Part shown: piece after piece, positions 29,496 to 39,899 of the stretch
Layout: every line of letters starts with the position of its first letter
Numbering within the stretch: the first letter of the stretch is position 1
Source: CAVYGM01 sp963768025
Lineage (GTDB): Bacteria; Bacteroidota; Bacteroidia; Cytophagales; Spirosomataceae
Direction of reading: 5' to 3'
Assembly: GCA_963768025.1 (NCBI GenBank)
Contig: CAVYGM010000015.1
Span: 1-49,655 of the forward strand
Length of the DNA stretch: 49,655 bases
Notes under the pieces: model-generated
Seen by the model: the letters and a program-made list of their open reading frames with translations, nothing else
Database searches by the model: none
Told to the model about the DNA's origin: nothing
Made by a program: the position numbers and the translations under genes

Positions 29496-31964
29496 TTACT
29501 GGTTAGCCACCATCCCCTCCTCTCGCAACGACCAGTCATTGCCATAAAACCCCGCCATTTTTACTCCTTTGACGCCCGTACGAAGCATCTCATTGCTGAA
29601 AATCATGAAATCGGGAAATCCGCTCCCTCCGCTGAAGTACTGGTTGGCGTTGGTGGCTTTCATGCCGGTAAGCCCCGAGCCGCTTATGACGGCCACCGAA
29701 GCAAGCGGGCTATCCTGACGAGGCCACACAAAGTAGGCTGCCAGGTCGTTGCCCTGAAACTCCCGGCTTCCAACGGCTACTCTTCCATTGGAAACCTGAA
29801 TGGGACAGGCTGCCAACAGGCTGGACCAGGCAGCGTTGGTAGTGGCGTTTCCGAATAGGACTACTCCCCGGTCCGGGTATTTTTTTGGATCGAAATCTGT
29901 ATCAGCTACCAGATCCACGGCTCCGTTGCCCCGGTAGTACCACGACTCCGAGTCAAATTTGGCCTTGTCGAGCGCCCAGGCATTTTCCTGGGGGGTACCT
30001 TTGGTAGCGTACACAAACACCATGCGGTTGTTAAAGGGCTCCTTGAAGGTACCCGAGCGAAGCGTTCCCTTCTCAGCCGTGCCAGGTGCCGTGCTGATTT
30101 TCCAGTCGTTTTCTTTTTTCAGAAAAATAGTCTCGTTGGTATTTTTTACGGTGTAGGCCAGGTCATTCAAACTATCCAGCCGGATGCGAAGGGTGGTTCC
30201 GGGCTCAAACCCATCCAGCTTCAGAGCCAAGGTGGCCACGTTCTGGGTCGTACCCGAAATGCTTTTTTTATCCTTGTCTCTATTCAGCACTATCCGGCTG
30301 AACTGCAAAGGCACGGATTGCTGGTGGATGGTCGCCCAGCGCATGGTACCTGAAATGGCCGGATTGGCCGTGGTAAAATCCACGTGCTGCACGGCCGTAT
30401 CGCGCGGGATGCTGTGCCAGCTAAAAAAGTCAAAAATCGGGGGCCAGTCTACACTGATGTCGCCGTACCAGTGGCTCCCGCCCGGATATTCGTAGTAGCT
30501 ATAGTCAGGGTGAAACCCGGAAAGGAGCTTTTTCATTTGGCGGGCGTACTCCACCGATACGGTCCGGTCGGCGTCGCCGTGGTTGATATATACGCCCAAG
30601 GGCTTGTAGTTCTGGGCCAGGGCAATCACATTGCTGGGGTTGCTGGCCCGCAGGAGCATAGCTTCCATAGGGGAGCCGGCACTATCGGGAATCATGCCGT
30701 CGTGAGAGCCGTAGGTAGCCAGGGTAGGGTAGCCCGCGCAGGGCGCAATGGCCGCCCAGTTACCGGGGTAGGTAGCCCCCAGAAACCACGTGCCGTGGCC
30801 GCCCATGGAGTGGCCAGTCAGGTAGATTTTTTCGGGGTCGGGCGTATACAGTTTTTTTTGCGATTCCCAAGTACTTCCATAGCATCCAGGCGGCCCCAGT
30901 CTTCCCAGTTAAAACCCCGGGGGCGGCGGTTGGTGGGAGCCACCAGTACACCCCAGTCTTTAGGCTTGTAGGCCCGGGCCTGGTTGATGGCCTGTACCTC
31001 GGCCCCGTGTACCGAAAAGAAAAGGGCGGGTGCCACGCCGGGCTTCGGGTTGAGTTGTGGAGCCACCGAATAGTACTGTACGGTGCCATCCAGTCTCGCT
31101 GATGAAAGTCCGGCTGTACTGCTTACCGGGGGCGATGGTTTCCAGTTCGATGGATTGATGGTCAATGGATCTATTGTTTTGGGCCAGGGTAATGCTCACC
31201 GTTTGCTTCCCCACCGAAACGGCATTGCTGGCGTTGAGAAGTACGCCTACCTTCCGCGTACTCAGGGCCGGAATCACGGGTGCCTCCACGGTGAGCGATT
31301 GCCCCGCCACCGTTGAGGTCAGCGTCAGCCCGGTCAATGCTTTGGTGGACGTATTGACGATGACCAGGCCCACCCACAGGGAGTCGTTTTTCATACCTGG
31401 TACCACGTGGGGCATCGTCAGGTCGGCGGTATTGAGGTACACCGGTTTGTCGGGAAAGGTCAGTTTGGCCACAATACCCCCAAACCGCCCAAAGCGACCC
31501 GAGCGGACGTAAAACTCATTTTTGCCCTTCTTCAATTGAATGGGCATGTCCATCCAGCCGTAGCGATAAATATCCCCTCCCCGGGGAGCACCATTGACAT
31601 AGGTCATATCATTGCCGGTTACGTTCAATACCGCCTGTTGCGCTTTCGGGGAGTCGTAGCTCAGGTATAGGTAGCCGTTGGCAAGTTCATTGGCCCTGAA
31701 CCGGTGGGCGGAGTCGGCTTGTACACTTTTCCAAGTGACTTCCTTTTTCTCCGAATTCATACTCACCGAGCCCGGCCTGGGTGTGGGTAACTGCCCGGCG
31801 TTAAGGAGGTAAGTGAGCTCATCTTTGTAAATAGCCTCCCGACCATACTGGTGAAAAGGCCCCGCCGCCAGTCCCTCAGAAAAGTAAACGGTGGTTTGGC
31901 CCAGCACGTGGGCGGTCAAGGAGACAAAAAGTAAAAGAGTAGCGAGGACAGATTTTATATTCAT
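29496..31964 (-). CDS. secreted alpha/beta-hydrolase (esterase/peptidase-like), frameshifted
   Basis: A large secreted hydrolase, about 822 residues when joined. Signal peptide MNIKSVLATLLLFVSLTAHV; an N-terminal beta-rich region (about residues 25-280); then an alpha/beta-hydrolase with Ser in TGHSMGGHGTW, Asp in INHGDADRTV and His in YPGGSHWYG; then a C-terminal beta-rich region. Two shifts split it: near 31092 (RTFISET to LDGTVQYYSVAPQ) and in an A8 run at 30852-30859 (before LYTPDPEKIYLTGH). It resembles Bacteroidota carboxylesterase or PHB-depolymerase-like enzymes; substrate unknown. Confidence 0.82.
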
Positions 31965-32330
31965 GGAGAACCAAAGTAGATGAGAATAAATAAAGCTGAT
32001 CTACGAAAATACTTTCTAAGCGGCAATAATGAAAGGAGGGACCGGTTTAGGTAAGGTGTGTTCTTAGGTAAGTTGTTGATATACAAAGAACTATATTTAT
32101 AAAAAAATTTAATAAATACGAATCCTACTTTCTTGAATCACCAAGCGATATCTCCATATATTAGAATAAATCCATCGGTAGTTGGTTTTTGAACCACCAT
32201 ATACGAAGCACCAGAGCTTTTTTTGTCAACAAGAATAAATAAATGAGAAAAAGCAGGTTATGTATTGACTGTTTATGTCTTATAAAGGAACTGAGTCTGA
32301 TTGACCTTTCGAATCCAAAAATACGAACCA
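31965..32330. other. AT-rich divergent intergenic region
   Basis: 366 bases between the esterase (minus) and the sugar isomerase (plus), both of which start here. It must carry both promoters. It is very AT-rich with runs such as TATAAAAAAATTTAATAAA near 32095. I did not find an exact TAnnTTTG box at a good distance from either start, and no other gene is visible. Confidence 0.35.
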
Positions 32331-33314
32331 ATGAATCCTACTGACCTTTCAAGACGGCAGTTCCTGAGTGGTGCCGCCCTCGCCCTTACCGGAGCCATAG
32401 TGGCTTCCGAAAACGCCCTAGGCTTTCCTGCCTACATCAAAAACCTGGGCAAACCCAATTCCGTGTTCAACGGGGTTCAGGTAGGGGCCATCACGTATTC
32501 GTGGCGGAGCTTGCCGGGCACTGCGGAGGACATCCTGCGCTACTGCCAGGAATGTAACATCAGTGCCATTGAGCTCATGGGTCCTACGGCCGAGGAGTTT
32601 GCCGGAGCCCCAGTGGGTCCTGCTTTTCAGCGCGGCCCGGCTACGGATGCCCAAAAGGCCGAGCGGGCTGAGTACATGCAGAAAATGGCCGCCTGGCGGG
32701 CCGCCGTTTCGATGGATAAGTTTGTGCAGTTGAAGAAAATGTACAACAAAGCCGGGGTAAGTATCTATGCTTTCAAACCCAGCGCCCTCGGTGCCAACAA
32801 TACCGACGCGGAGGTAGACTACGCCTGCCGGGCCACCAAAGCACTCGGCGCAACTCATGCTACCATAGAAATACCCAACGATCCGGCACAAAGCCTGCGA
32901 TTGGGGAAAATCGCCGCTCAAAACAAGGTATACATTGGCTACCACGGGCATCTGCAGCAGACCTATGATGCCTGGGACAAAGCCCTGGAACAGTCGAAGT
33001 ACAATGCCATGAATTTTGACATGGGGCACTACGTAGCCGCCGGGCACGAACCCCTCAAATTTATCACCGATAAGCATCAGCATATTGTCAGTATGCACAC
33101 CAAAGACCGCAAGAACAAAGCCAATGGTGGTGAGAATGTGGTATGGGGCGAAGGTGATACGCCCATCGTTGAAGCGCTACAATTGATCCGCAACAACAAA
33201 TATAAATTCCCAGCCAGCATCGAGTTAGAGTACCCTATCCCAGCCGGCTCGGACGCTCTAAAAGAAACTGCCAAATGCGTAGAGTACGCCCGCAAAGCGC
33301 TGGAAGCTTCATAA
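32331..33314 (+). CDS. Tat-exported sugar phosphate isomerase/epimerase (TIM barrel)
   Basis: A 327-residue xylose-isomerase-like TIM-barrel protein with a twin-arginine leader (LSRRQFLSGAALALTGAIVA). Family features are the strands VGAITYSWRSLPG and ISAIELMGPTAEEFAG, GATHATIEIPND, YIGYHGHLQQTYD with a metal-ligand-type His, MNFDMGHYVAAG, and the C-terminal PASIELEYPIP, where Glu, Asp and His would bind a divalent metal. ATG 32331 places the RR motif at residues 8-9. Tat-borne members are common in Bacteroidota next to Gfo/Idh/MocA oxidoreductases; here one is the next, convergent gene. Confidence 0.88.
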   Translation: MNPTDLSRRQFLSGAALALTGAIVASENALGFPAYIKNLGKPNSVFNGVQVGAITYSWRSLPGTAEDILRYCQECNISAIELMGPTAEEFAGAPVGPAFQRGPATDAQKAERAEYMQKMAAWRAAVSMDKFVQLKKMYNKAGVSIYAFKPSALGANNTDAEVDYACRATKALGATHATIEIPNDPAQSLRLGKIAAQNKVYIGYHGHLQQTYDAWDKALEQSKYNAMNFDMGHYVAAGHEPLKFITDKHQHIVSMHTKDRKNKANGGENVVWGEGDTPIVEALQLIRNNKYKFPASIELEYPIPAGSDALKETAKCVEYARKALEAS

Positions 33315-33362
33315 ATGAATGTGGTACGGGCGGCTCGCCCGTCTTTTAAGCATAGCATTATT

Positions 33363-33410
33363 AATAAAAAAGCCGTCGAACGTAATTGTACGTTCAACGG
33401 CTTTTTTATT
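33363..33410. terminator. bidirectional terminator between isomerase and oxidoreductase
   Basis: AATAAAAAAGCCGT (33363-33376) pairs with ACGGCTTTTTTATT (33397-33410), and the inner arms GAACGTA and TACGTTC pair around a 4-base loop. A-rich and T-rich flanks on both sides let it serve both convergent genes. Confidence 0.88.
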
Positions 33411-33456
33411 AACAACAAACGAACGTTTCTTCTATCAAACTAAAAGCCAATAGATT

Positions 33457-34617
33457 CTAACTCAGCTTCAACTTAATCTTCTCGGCCTCCGCCTGTGCCT
33501 TCAGCGCCAGCTCTGTTGCCAGAAAACAGTGCTCCTGCGTCATGGCGGTTTCCGTCCGGTTCAGGACATCATCCACCAGTTGACGACCGTAGGGTAGGTC
33601 TACATCCTTGGTATCAATGGTTTGGGTCTCTTTTTGATTGACCAGGAACAAATGATTGCCGCCTTCCCGGCCACTGATATCCACATTTTTACGAATCTCA
33701 ATAAAGCCTTCCGTACCCAATATAGTTAGGCGGCCATCGCCCCAACTTTTGAGCCCATCGGGTGTAAACCAGTCTACCCGGATGTAGCCCATGCCGCCGT
33801 TGCCGCGGAGCATCACATCGCCAAAGTCCTGCAAGCCGGGGTACTGAGGGTGATTTACGTTTCCTACCTGTGAGGCCACCACTTCGGCTTGGGTCGTACC
33901 CGTAAAGTAGAGGTACTGGTCAAACTGATGGGAGGCAATGTCACAAATGATCCCACCGTACTTGTCCAGCTCAAAAAACCACTCGGGCCGGCTTTTAGGA
34001 TTCATACGGTGAGGGCCCAGACCGATCGTCTGAATCACTTTTCCGATGGCACCGGCTTTTACCAGCTCCCCGGCTTTTACCGTAGCCCGGTTTTCGAAGC
34101 GCTCGCTATACATGATGGAGTATATCCGTCCGGTGGCTTTCTGTACCTTCCGAACTTCGGCCAGTTGCGCCAGGGTAGTGATACCCGGTTTGTCTGACAT
34201 ATAGTCTTTCCCGCTTTTCATGACCCTGATTCCCAGCGGAGCCCGGTCAGACGGAATACCCGCGCTAAGGACGAGCTGAATGGAAGGATCATCCAGGATT
34301 TCTTTTTCGCTCGCGGCGGCTTTGGCCTGAGGGTAGCGTTTTTTGAAATCGGCCATCAGATCAGGTTCTTTCGCGTAGTAGGATACAAACTCGCCACCGC
34401 CCCGAATCACCGCGCCCACCTGACTGTTGATATGCCCGTGGTTCATGCCGATCACCGAAAACTTAAGGCGGGGAGCGGCGGTCCAGGTGGGCAATGGCAT
34501 TTCGAGAGCCGGAGCGGCACTTGCGGTTGTTACTGCCGTAGACAAAAGCATCAATCCAGCGGCTGACTGTACCGTGTTCTGGAGGAATCTCCGGCGGTTT
34601 TCGTTTTTCTCGTTCAT
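33457..34617 (-). CDS. Gfo/Idh/MocA-family oxidoreductase with Tat signal
   Basis: A 386-residue NAD(P)-dependent oxidoreductase. The leader NRRRFLQNTVQSAAGLMLLS is a twin-arginine signal. A Rossmann start LKFSVIGMNHGHINSQVG replaces the classic GxGxxG; the segment MSDKPGITTLAQ carries the Lys-Pro of the EKP-like motif, here DKP. The C-terminal domain has FFELDKYGGIICDIASHQFDQYLY, where the DIASHQFD motif fits the family's catalytic His region. Such exported members act on sugars or sugar-like compounds; substrate unknown. Intact. Confidence 0.9.
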   Translation of the reverse strand: MNEKNENRRRFLQNTVQSAAGLMLLSTAVTTASAAPALEMPLPTWTAAPRLKFSVIGMNHGHINSQVGAVIRGGGEFVSYYAKEPDLMADFKKRYPQAKAAASEKEILDDPSIQLVLSAGIPSDRAPLGIRVMKSGKDYMSDKPGITTLAQLAEVRKVQKATGRIYSIMYSERFENRATVKAGELVKAGAIGKVIQTIGLGPHRMNPKSRPEWFFELDKYGGIICDIASHQFDQYLYFTGTTQAEVVASQVGNVNHPQYPGLQDFGDVMLRGNGGMGYIRVDWFTPDGLKSWGDGRLTILGTEGFIEIRKNVDISGREGGNHLFLVNQKETQTIDTKDVDLPYGRQLVDDVLNRTETAMTQEHCFLATELALKAQAEAEKIKLKLS

Positions 34618-34787
34618 ATTAAAATAAGGCTAAATAATACAGGAGGGAGTACATGCTTCACTCCTTTTGGTAATAGACAGATCAAACCAGGTAACGCTAA
34701 ATTATCACTGTCCGGTTAGAATTGAATTTCTTTTTTTATAAAGACGACAAGAATGGATAAAATACCGGAAACAAAGAAAGAAATCTC

Positions 34788-34816
34788 TTGCCGTCGGCCC
34801 AGGTTTGCTATATTTG
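34788..34816 (+). promoter_or_regulatory. Bacteroidota-type promoter before the M14 peptidase
   Basis: TATATTTG (34809-34816) matches the Bacteroidota -7 consensus TAnnTTTG exactly. A TTG at 34788-34790 lies 18 bases upstream, near the expected -33 distance. The M14 start codon is 43 bases downstream of the box. Confidence 0.5.
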
Positions 34817-34859
34817 TTTTGCTAATTAATTCTCGGACATCAATTCTATTCACTTGAAC

Positions 34860-37643
34860 ATGCTTTTTCCAAAATCTACCCGCCTCAGTATGTTGGCATG
34901 GCTAGTGGTGGTGGCCCTCACCACCGCCCAGGCCCAGAAGATCCCTACCACCAAAGAACACTTTGGATTTGCGATTGGGGACGATTACAAACTCGCTACC
35001 TACACCCAAACTGAGGCCTATTTTAAAAAACTCGCCGCGGCATCACCCCGCGCCAACCTCGTGGACATGGGTCTTACGGAGGAAGGACGGCACCAGTACA
35101 TGCTGGTGGTGTCGTCGCCCGAGAATCTTAAAAAGCTGGACAAATACAAAACGATCTCACAGAAACTGGGACGCGCCCAGGGACTTTCCGACGAGCAGGC
35201 CCGCGCGCTGGCGGCCGAAGGTAAAGCCGTGGTGTGGATCGACGGGGGCCTGCACGCCACCGAAACGGTGGGTGCGCATCAACTCATCGAAACCGCCTAC
35301 CAGCTCATCAGCCGGCAGGATGCCGAAACCATGCGAATCCTGAACGATGTGGTAATTCTGCTGGCCCATGCCAACCCCGACGGACAGGAGCTGGTCAGTA
35401 ACTGGTACATGCGGGAAGAAAAGCCCGAAAAACGCTCCACTGATTTTCTGCCCCGGTTGTACCAAAAGTACATCGGTCACGACAACAACCGCGATTTCTT
35501 TATGATGAACATGAAGGAATCGACCAATATTGCCAATCAGCTGTACGTGGAGTGGCTCCCGCAGATTGTGTACAACCACCATCAGACCGGTCCGGCGGGT
35601 ACGGTAGTGGCGGGCCCGCCTTACCGTGATCCCTTCAACCACGTGTATGATCCGATGATTCTGACCGGTCTTGATGCGATCGGCGCCGCCATGAACAACC
35701 GTCTGAACCTGGAAAATAAGCCGGGCTACACCAAAAGAGCGGGCTCGGTGTACTCTACCTGGTGGAATGGCGGGCTCCGCACCGCACCCTATTTCCACAA
35801 CATGATCGGTATCCTCACCGAAATCATTGGTAGCCCAACCCCCATGGAAATACCCCTGGTGCCCAACCGGTTGATTCCTACGGATGCCACCACTTTCCCG
35901 ATTACCCCCCAGAAGTGGCACTTCCGGCAATCAGTCGACTACTCTATCTCGCTGAACTACGCCGTGCTCAACTACGCATCGCGCTACCGCGACGAGCTGC
36001 TTTTCAATATTTACCGCATGGGCAAAAACGCCGTGGATCGCGGGGCTACCGACACCTGGACGTTCTACCCCAAGCGGGCAAAAGAAATCGAGGACGCCAT
36101 GGAGGCAGGAAAGAAGAAAAGCAAAGCTACGGCCAGCGCATCGCAGTCGTCCAGAATGTACTTCGACTCGGTGATGACCACGCCCTCATTGCGCGACCCA
36201 CGGGGGTATATCCTCCCGGCCGATCAGGCTGATTTTCCCACAGCGGCCAAGTTTGTGAATGCGCTGCTCAAATCCGGCGTGCAGGTACACCGGGCTACGG
36301 CTGACTTTACCATTGGTACGCGCAAGTACCCCCAGGGCTCGTATGTCGTAAAAACCGGGCAGGCGTTCCGCCCCCATATTCTGGATATGTTTGAGCCCCA
36401 GGATCACCCCAATGATTTTCAGTACCCCGGTGGCCCGCCCGTGCGCCCCTACGACGCCGCCGGCTGGACCCTGGCCTACCAGATGGGCGTGGAATTTGAC
36501 CGTATCCTCGACGGTTTTGAGGGTCCTTTCCAGGCCATTCCCTACGGTGAGCTGCAGCAACCCACCGGTACCCTGGCGGGGGTAGGAGCCGCGGCGGGCT
36601 ATATCCTTAGTCCCGAAGCCAACGATTCCTTTACGGCGGTGAATGACCTTCTCAAAGCAAAAGTAGACGTATACCGGACCACCGCTGCTACTGAACTGCC
36701 CGCCGGTACCTTTTTTGTACCTGCTTCCGAGCAGGCCAAAGCCATACTGGGCAAAGCCGCCTCCGATCTGGGGCTGGACGTCCGGGGGGTAGCCACACGG
36801 CCAACGGCAGCGATGGCCAAAGTGAGTCCGCAACGGGTAGCGCTGTGGGATACCTACGGCGGGTCGATGCCTTCGGGCTGGTTGCGCTGGATCAGCGAGC
36901 AGTTTCATTTTCCGGTGGAGGTCATCTACGCACCTACGATCAATGCGGGCGATTTGCGCAAAAAATACGATGTAATTCTTTTTGTGACTGGTGCGATTCC
37001 GGCTTCGGCTGGCGGGGAGTCGGGGCGGGGTTACGCGCGTCGCGAACCCAAAGCCGACAGTATTCCAGTCGAATATCGCGCCCAACTAGGCCGGATGACG
37101 GCCGATACCTCGGTGGCCGCCCTAAAAAGATTCATGGAGAACGGGGGGACCGTTCTGACCATTGGGAGCAGCACCAATCTGGCATACCACCTGAAACTAC
37201 CCGTAAAGAACGCCCTGGTGGAGGTGTCGCCTGACGGAACCGAAAAACGCCTTCCCGGTGAAAAATACTACATTCCTGGTAGCATCCTCAAAGTGAGCGT
37301 AGACTCTACCCGAGCCATCAGCTGGGGTATGCCCGCTACGACGGATGTATATTTTGAAAATAGCCCCGTGTTCAACGTAGCCCCCGATGCCCTGGCGCAG
37401 GGAACCATCAAGCCCCTGATGTGGTTTGATAGCGGCACTCCGCTTCGCAGCGGCTGGGCCTGGGGGCAGGCCTACCTGCAGGGAGGCGTCACGGCCTTCG
37501 AAGCCAAAGTAGGGGCGGGTAAGCTGTATGCCTTCGGGCCGGAAATTACCTTCCGGGCGCAGTCGCATGGTACTTTCAAGCTGGTATTCAATGCGTTGTA
37601 TTCAACGGTGGCTTCTTCGGCTTCGACCACGGCGGGAGAGTAA
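34860..37643 (+). CDS. secreted M14-family zinc carboxypeptidase
   Basis: 927 residues from ATG 34860, with signal peptide LAWLVVVALTTAQA. The catalytic domain has the zinc motif H132-A-T-E135 in GGLHATETVG, the downstream His region IVYNHHQTGPAG, Arg/Asn-type substrate residues in GHDNNRDFF and the catalytic Glu region IGILTEIIG. A long C-terminal part (about residues 400-927) resembles the extended Bacteroidota M14 group and may include a class-I-glutamine-amidotransferase-like fold (DVILFVTGAIPASAGGE). It probably cleaves C-terminal residues of peptides in the periplasm. Intact, with no frameshift over 2.8 kb. Confidence 0.92.
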   Translation: MLFPKSTRLSMLAWLVVVALTTAQAQKIPTTKEHFGFAIGDDYKLATYTQTEAYFKKLAAASPRANLVDMGLTEEGRHQYMLVVSSPENLKKLDKYKTISQKLGRAQGLSDEQARALAAEGKAVVWIDGGLHATETVGAHQLIETAYQLISRQDAETMRILNDVVILLAHANPDGQELVSNWYMREEKPEKRSTDFLPRLYQKYIGHDNNRDFFMMNMKESTNIANQLYVEWLPQIVYNHHQTGPAGTVVAGPPYRDPFNHVYDPMILTGLDAIGAAMNNRLNLENKPGYTKRAGSVYSTWWNGGLRTAPYFHNMIGILTEIIGSPTPMEIPLVPNRLIPTDATTFPITPQKWHFRQSVDYSISLNYAVLNYASRYRDELLFNIYRMGKNAVDRGATDTWTFYPKRAKEIEDAMEAGKKKSKATASASQSSRMYFDSVMTTPSLRDPRGYILPADQADFPTAAKFVNALLKSGVQVHRATADFTIGTRKYPQGSYVVKTGQAFRPHILDMFEPQDHPNDFQYPGGPPVRPYDAAGWTLAYQMGVEFDRILDGFEGPFQAIPYGELQQPTGTLAGVGAAAGYILSPEANDSFTAVNDLLKAKVDVYRTTAATELPAGTFFVPASEQAKAILGKAASDLGLDVRGVATRPTAAMAKVSPQRVALWDTYGGSMPSGWLRWISEQFHFPVEVIYAPTINAGDLRKKYDVILFVTGAIPASAGGESGRGYARREPKADSIPVEYRAQLGRMTADTSVAALKRFMENGGTVLTIGSSTNLAYHLKLPVKNALVEVSPDGTEKRLPGEKYYIPGSILKVSVDSTRAISWGMPATTDVYFENSPVFNVAPDALAQGTIKPLMWFDSGTPLRSGWAWGQAYLQGGVTAFEAKVGAGKLYAFGPEITFRAQSHGTFKLVFNALYSTVASSASTTAGE

Positions 37644-37646
37644 GGA

Positions 37647-37687
37647 AATACCCCTTGCGCTGATGTGACATTAGCGCAAGGGGTATT
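37647..37687. terminator. strong hairpin terminator after the M14 gene
   Basis: AATACCCCTTGCGCT (37647-37661) and AGCGCAAGGGGTATT (37673-37687) are exact complements with an 11-base loop. It lies just after the M14 stop and before the end of the convergent minus-strand locus, so it probably serves both. Confidence 0.82.
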
Positions 37688-37720
37688 GTATTGAATTAAA
37701 GATTTCACCTCAACCAGCTC

Positions 37721-39895
37721 TCACACCATATCCTTAACTTTGACCAACAAGCGGGGTACCCCCTCCAATAGCTCTACTGCGAGTTGACCAGAGTGCGAAA
37801 TGCCTACCACCTCTTTCATCGAATCCACGAAAGCCTTTGGGTCAAAAACCCTGAGGCTTTTGTTTTCACTGGGCCTCCAACTAACTTCTCTGGTCACATT
37901 CTTATGGTTACTGTCCATTATTTCTTTGCCATCATCCAGGCTTTTCAGTTCTTTGAAATAGTCTTCCCCATCGTGCAAAGGACGGCTGAATCCAAAGTGC
38001 AGGGATTCGGCGGGCAGGTGAATCGCTAGACTGGCAAGGACTCCCTCAAAAAGCACCAGCAGGACGTTGGGCCCTAAGCGTTCAAAACGCCTGATAGTCA
38101 ACCTGTCTTTCTCTTTTATTTCGTTATCGACCCCTTTATATCCTTCGACCAGCAAAGAAGGCCAGCCAGATACGAGGTCTGAGCGTAAGAGTATACCCGT
38201 TAGGATTGGCCTTTTGTTTTCATGTGGTCCCGCTCCTTTTTCAATTCTTTTGGTGTCCCATTTAGTGGTTCGGCCAATACTGAACGCACCATCCAGCAGT
38301 GCTTCGACCCAGAGCTCATCAAGATGAAAAAAACGGAGCGATTCGTGGGGTAGCAGCTTTTCGTGTGGCACTAAGTAGTGAAAAGGGACGCCTTTTAGCA
38401 GACTCAAATCCTCGAAATAGTTTTGCAGGTTCTGGTCGAGTTGTCCATCCTTTTCATGAATAAACCCCGCATCCGTAAAAGGTATGTGTGTAAACGCCAG
38501 GCTCTGCCGGGCCAGGCCCGATTCACGGGCATGAGAAACCTTCCATTGGGCTATTTGCTGGCTGATGCGAGGCTGGCCGATGGTAACCAGCCTGCCCAAC
38601 TCCCAGGCGGCGGCGTAGGAAGTGTCGAGCATTTTGGTTGTATTATCGTACAGCAGCAGTTGGTCGGCATTGCGGGCTGGCAGTGCTAGTAAAGAATCAT
38701 CACTCAGATCTGATGTTGTCACAAAAGGACCTCTGTACCAGGATGCGGCCTTGCCTCCTTGCCGCAGGCCATGCGCCATAGGAATGCTCCCAGCCTGAAA
38801 AAAAACATTGTTATCTTTTTCTGACTTTACGCTTAACCACCCCATATCCAGGGCATCCATCAGGCCTTTAAAGGTTTCGGTCTGAATATGACAGGCGGAA
38901 AATAGCTGCGAGAGCTTTTTATTATCATCGTCACTCTTATCGAGTGCTACTATCTTCTTTTGCTTTAAGGTATCTTTTAATGCTTCTTTACCAATGTAAA
39001 GCACGTCCTTATCTTCTTTTGTATCAAATGCACTGTTTACTACGTCTTTTAACGCTTCGGGTAAACGAGCAATAGCCTTGTCACTTACCTTAAACTCCTC
39101 CGTATCAGGACAGGTAAACTGCCACGAAAGGAGGCTCAGCAGGGGGATTTTACCCTCCAGTTGTTTTGTTGAATTGAATGAACCATCTCCATTCAACCTA
39201 CCTTCCAGCGAAATCAAATGCACCTCGGCCTTGCTCCCTGCCCTGGGCATCCGGTTGCAGACCAGAATGGCCCGTTCAAATTTTTCGCCATGCTGGTCGT
39301 GGCCAACCCGTACGTGGGTAAGCCAGCTGAGGTCTTCGGCGGTAGGAAGGATAGCTTCTAGAAAATCCTGTTTTAGCTTGAGCACCTTCACGGGAGGAAA
39401 CGGCTTCTTTTCATCATCGGGGTCGTCGGAGAGTTCTGAGGTAAGACCTAATAGGTCTCGCAATCCTGTATTTCTACCCTTGACCACCCATTCCATGGTT
39501 TGAATCTCAACTTTCTCTTTATCGGTCAGTTCATCTTCCTGAAGCAGGACAAGACAGAGCCAGGGAAGGCCTTCTTTCCCAGCCGCCCGCTCCCAGGGGA
39601 GCGTGCTGCGGTTGATTTCGATATGGGGGAACACATTGTCAAACTCGCCGAGGCTGTCGCGGGGTGGGAATACGGCTTGTACCTCCGAAGGAGAGAGGCT
39701 GAAACGAGGGCCGCTTACTTCAAATTCCAGCGTACTGGCAAAGGATTCTTTGACATGGGTGGAGGGACCTATCGAAAAATTCAATTTTGCCTCCAATGAA
39801 TACCTGCCAGGGCTGATTCCCGGTTTATGATAGGCTTCAAAGCTTATTTTGTTAGTTTCGGCAACTTCGCTTTCAGTTGAGGGGGTGTGTTCCAT
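37721..39895 (-). CDS. uncharacterised 724-residue protein of the right-hand locus
   Basis: No known domain is recognised. There is no signal peptide or membrane helix, so it is a cytosolic or assembled protein. The N-terminus is beta-rich, and the block FEVSGPRFSLSPSEVQAVFPP, divided as FEVSGPRFSLS and PSEVQAVFPPRDSLGEF, followed by STLPWERAAGKEGLPWLCLV, looks strongly conserved. From memory, similar blocks (PRF, VFPP, LPWER) occur in large uncharacterised proteins of other phyla, including Actinobacteria; this needs a search. The rest is charged, with Lys/Asp-rich linkers (residues 165-175 and 330-345). Its start lies 4 bases after the DUF6603-like gene, so they are one operon. Confidence 0.75.
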   Translation of the reverse strand: MEHTPSTESEVAETNKISFEAYHKPGISPGRYSLEAKLNFSIGPSTHVKESFASTLEFEVSGPRFSLSPSEVQAVFPPRDSLGEFDNVFPHIEINRSTLPWERAAGKEGLPWLCLVLLQEDELTDKEKVEIQTMEWVVKGRNTGLRDLLGLTSELSDDPDDEKKPFPPVKVLKLKQDFLEAILPTAEDLSWLTHVRVGHDQHGEKFERAILVCNRMPRAGSKAEVHLISLEGRLNGDGSFNSTKQLEGKIPLLSLLSWQFTCPDTEEFKVSDKAIARLPEALKDVVNSAFDTKEDKDVLYIGKEALKDTLKQKKIVALDKSDDDNKKLSQLFSACHIQTETFKGLMDALDMGWLSVKSEKDNNVFFQAGSIPMAHGLRQGGKAASWYRGPFVTTSDLSDDSLLALPARNADQLLLYDNTTKMLDTSYAAAWELGRLVTIGQPRISQQIAQWKVSHARESGLARQSLAFTHIPFTDAGFIHEKDGQLDQNLQNYFEDLSLLKGVPFHYLVPHEKLLPHESLRFFHLDELWVEALLDGAFSIGRTTKWDTKRIEKGAGPHENKRPILTGILLRSDLVSGWPSLLVEGYKGVDNEIKEKDRLTIRRFERLGPNVLLVLFEGVLASLAIHLPAESLHFGFSRPLHDGEDYFKELKSLDDGKEIMDSNHKNVTREVSWRPSENKSLRVFDPKAFVDSMKEVVGISHSGQLAVELLEGVPRLLVKVKDMV

Positions 39896-39899
39896 GGCA

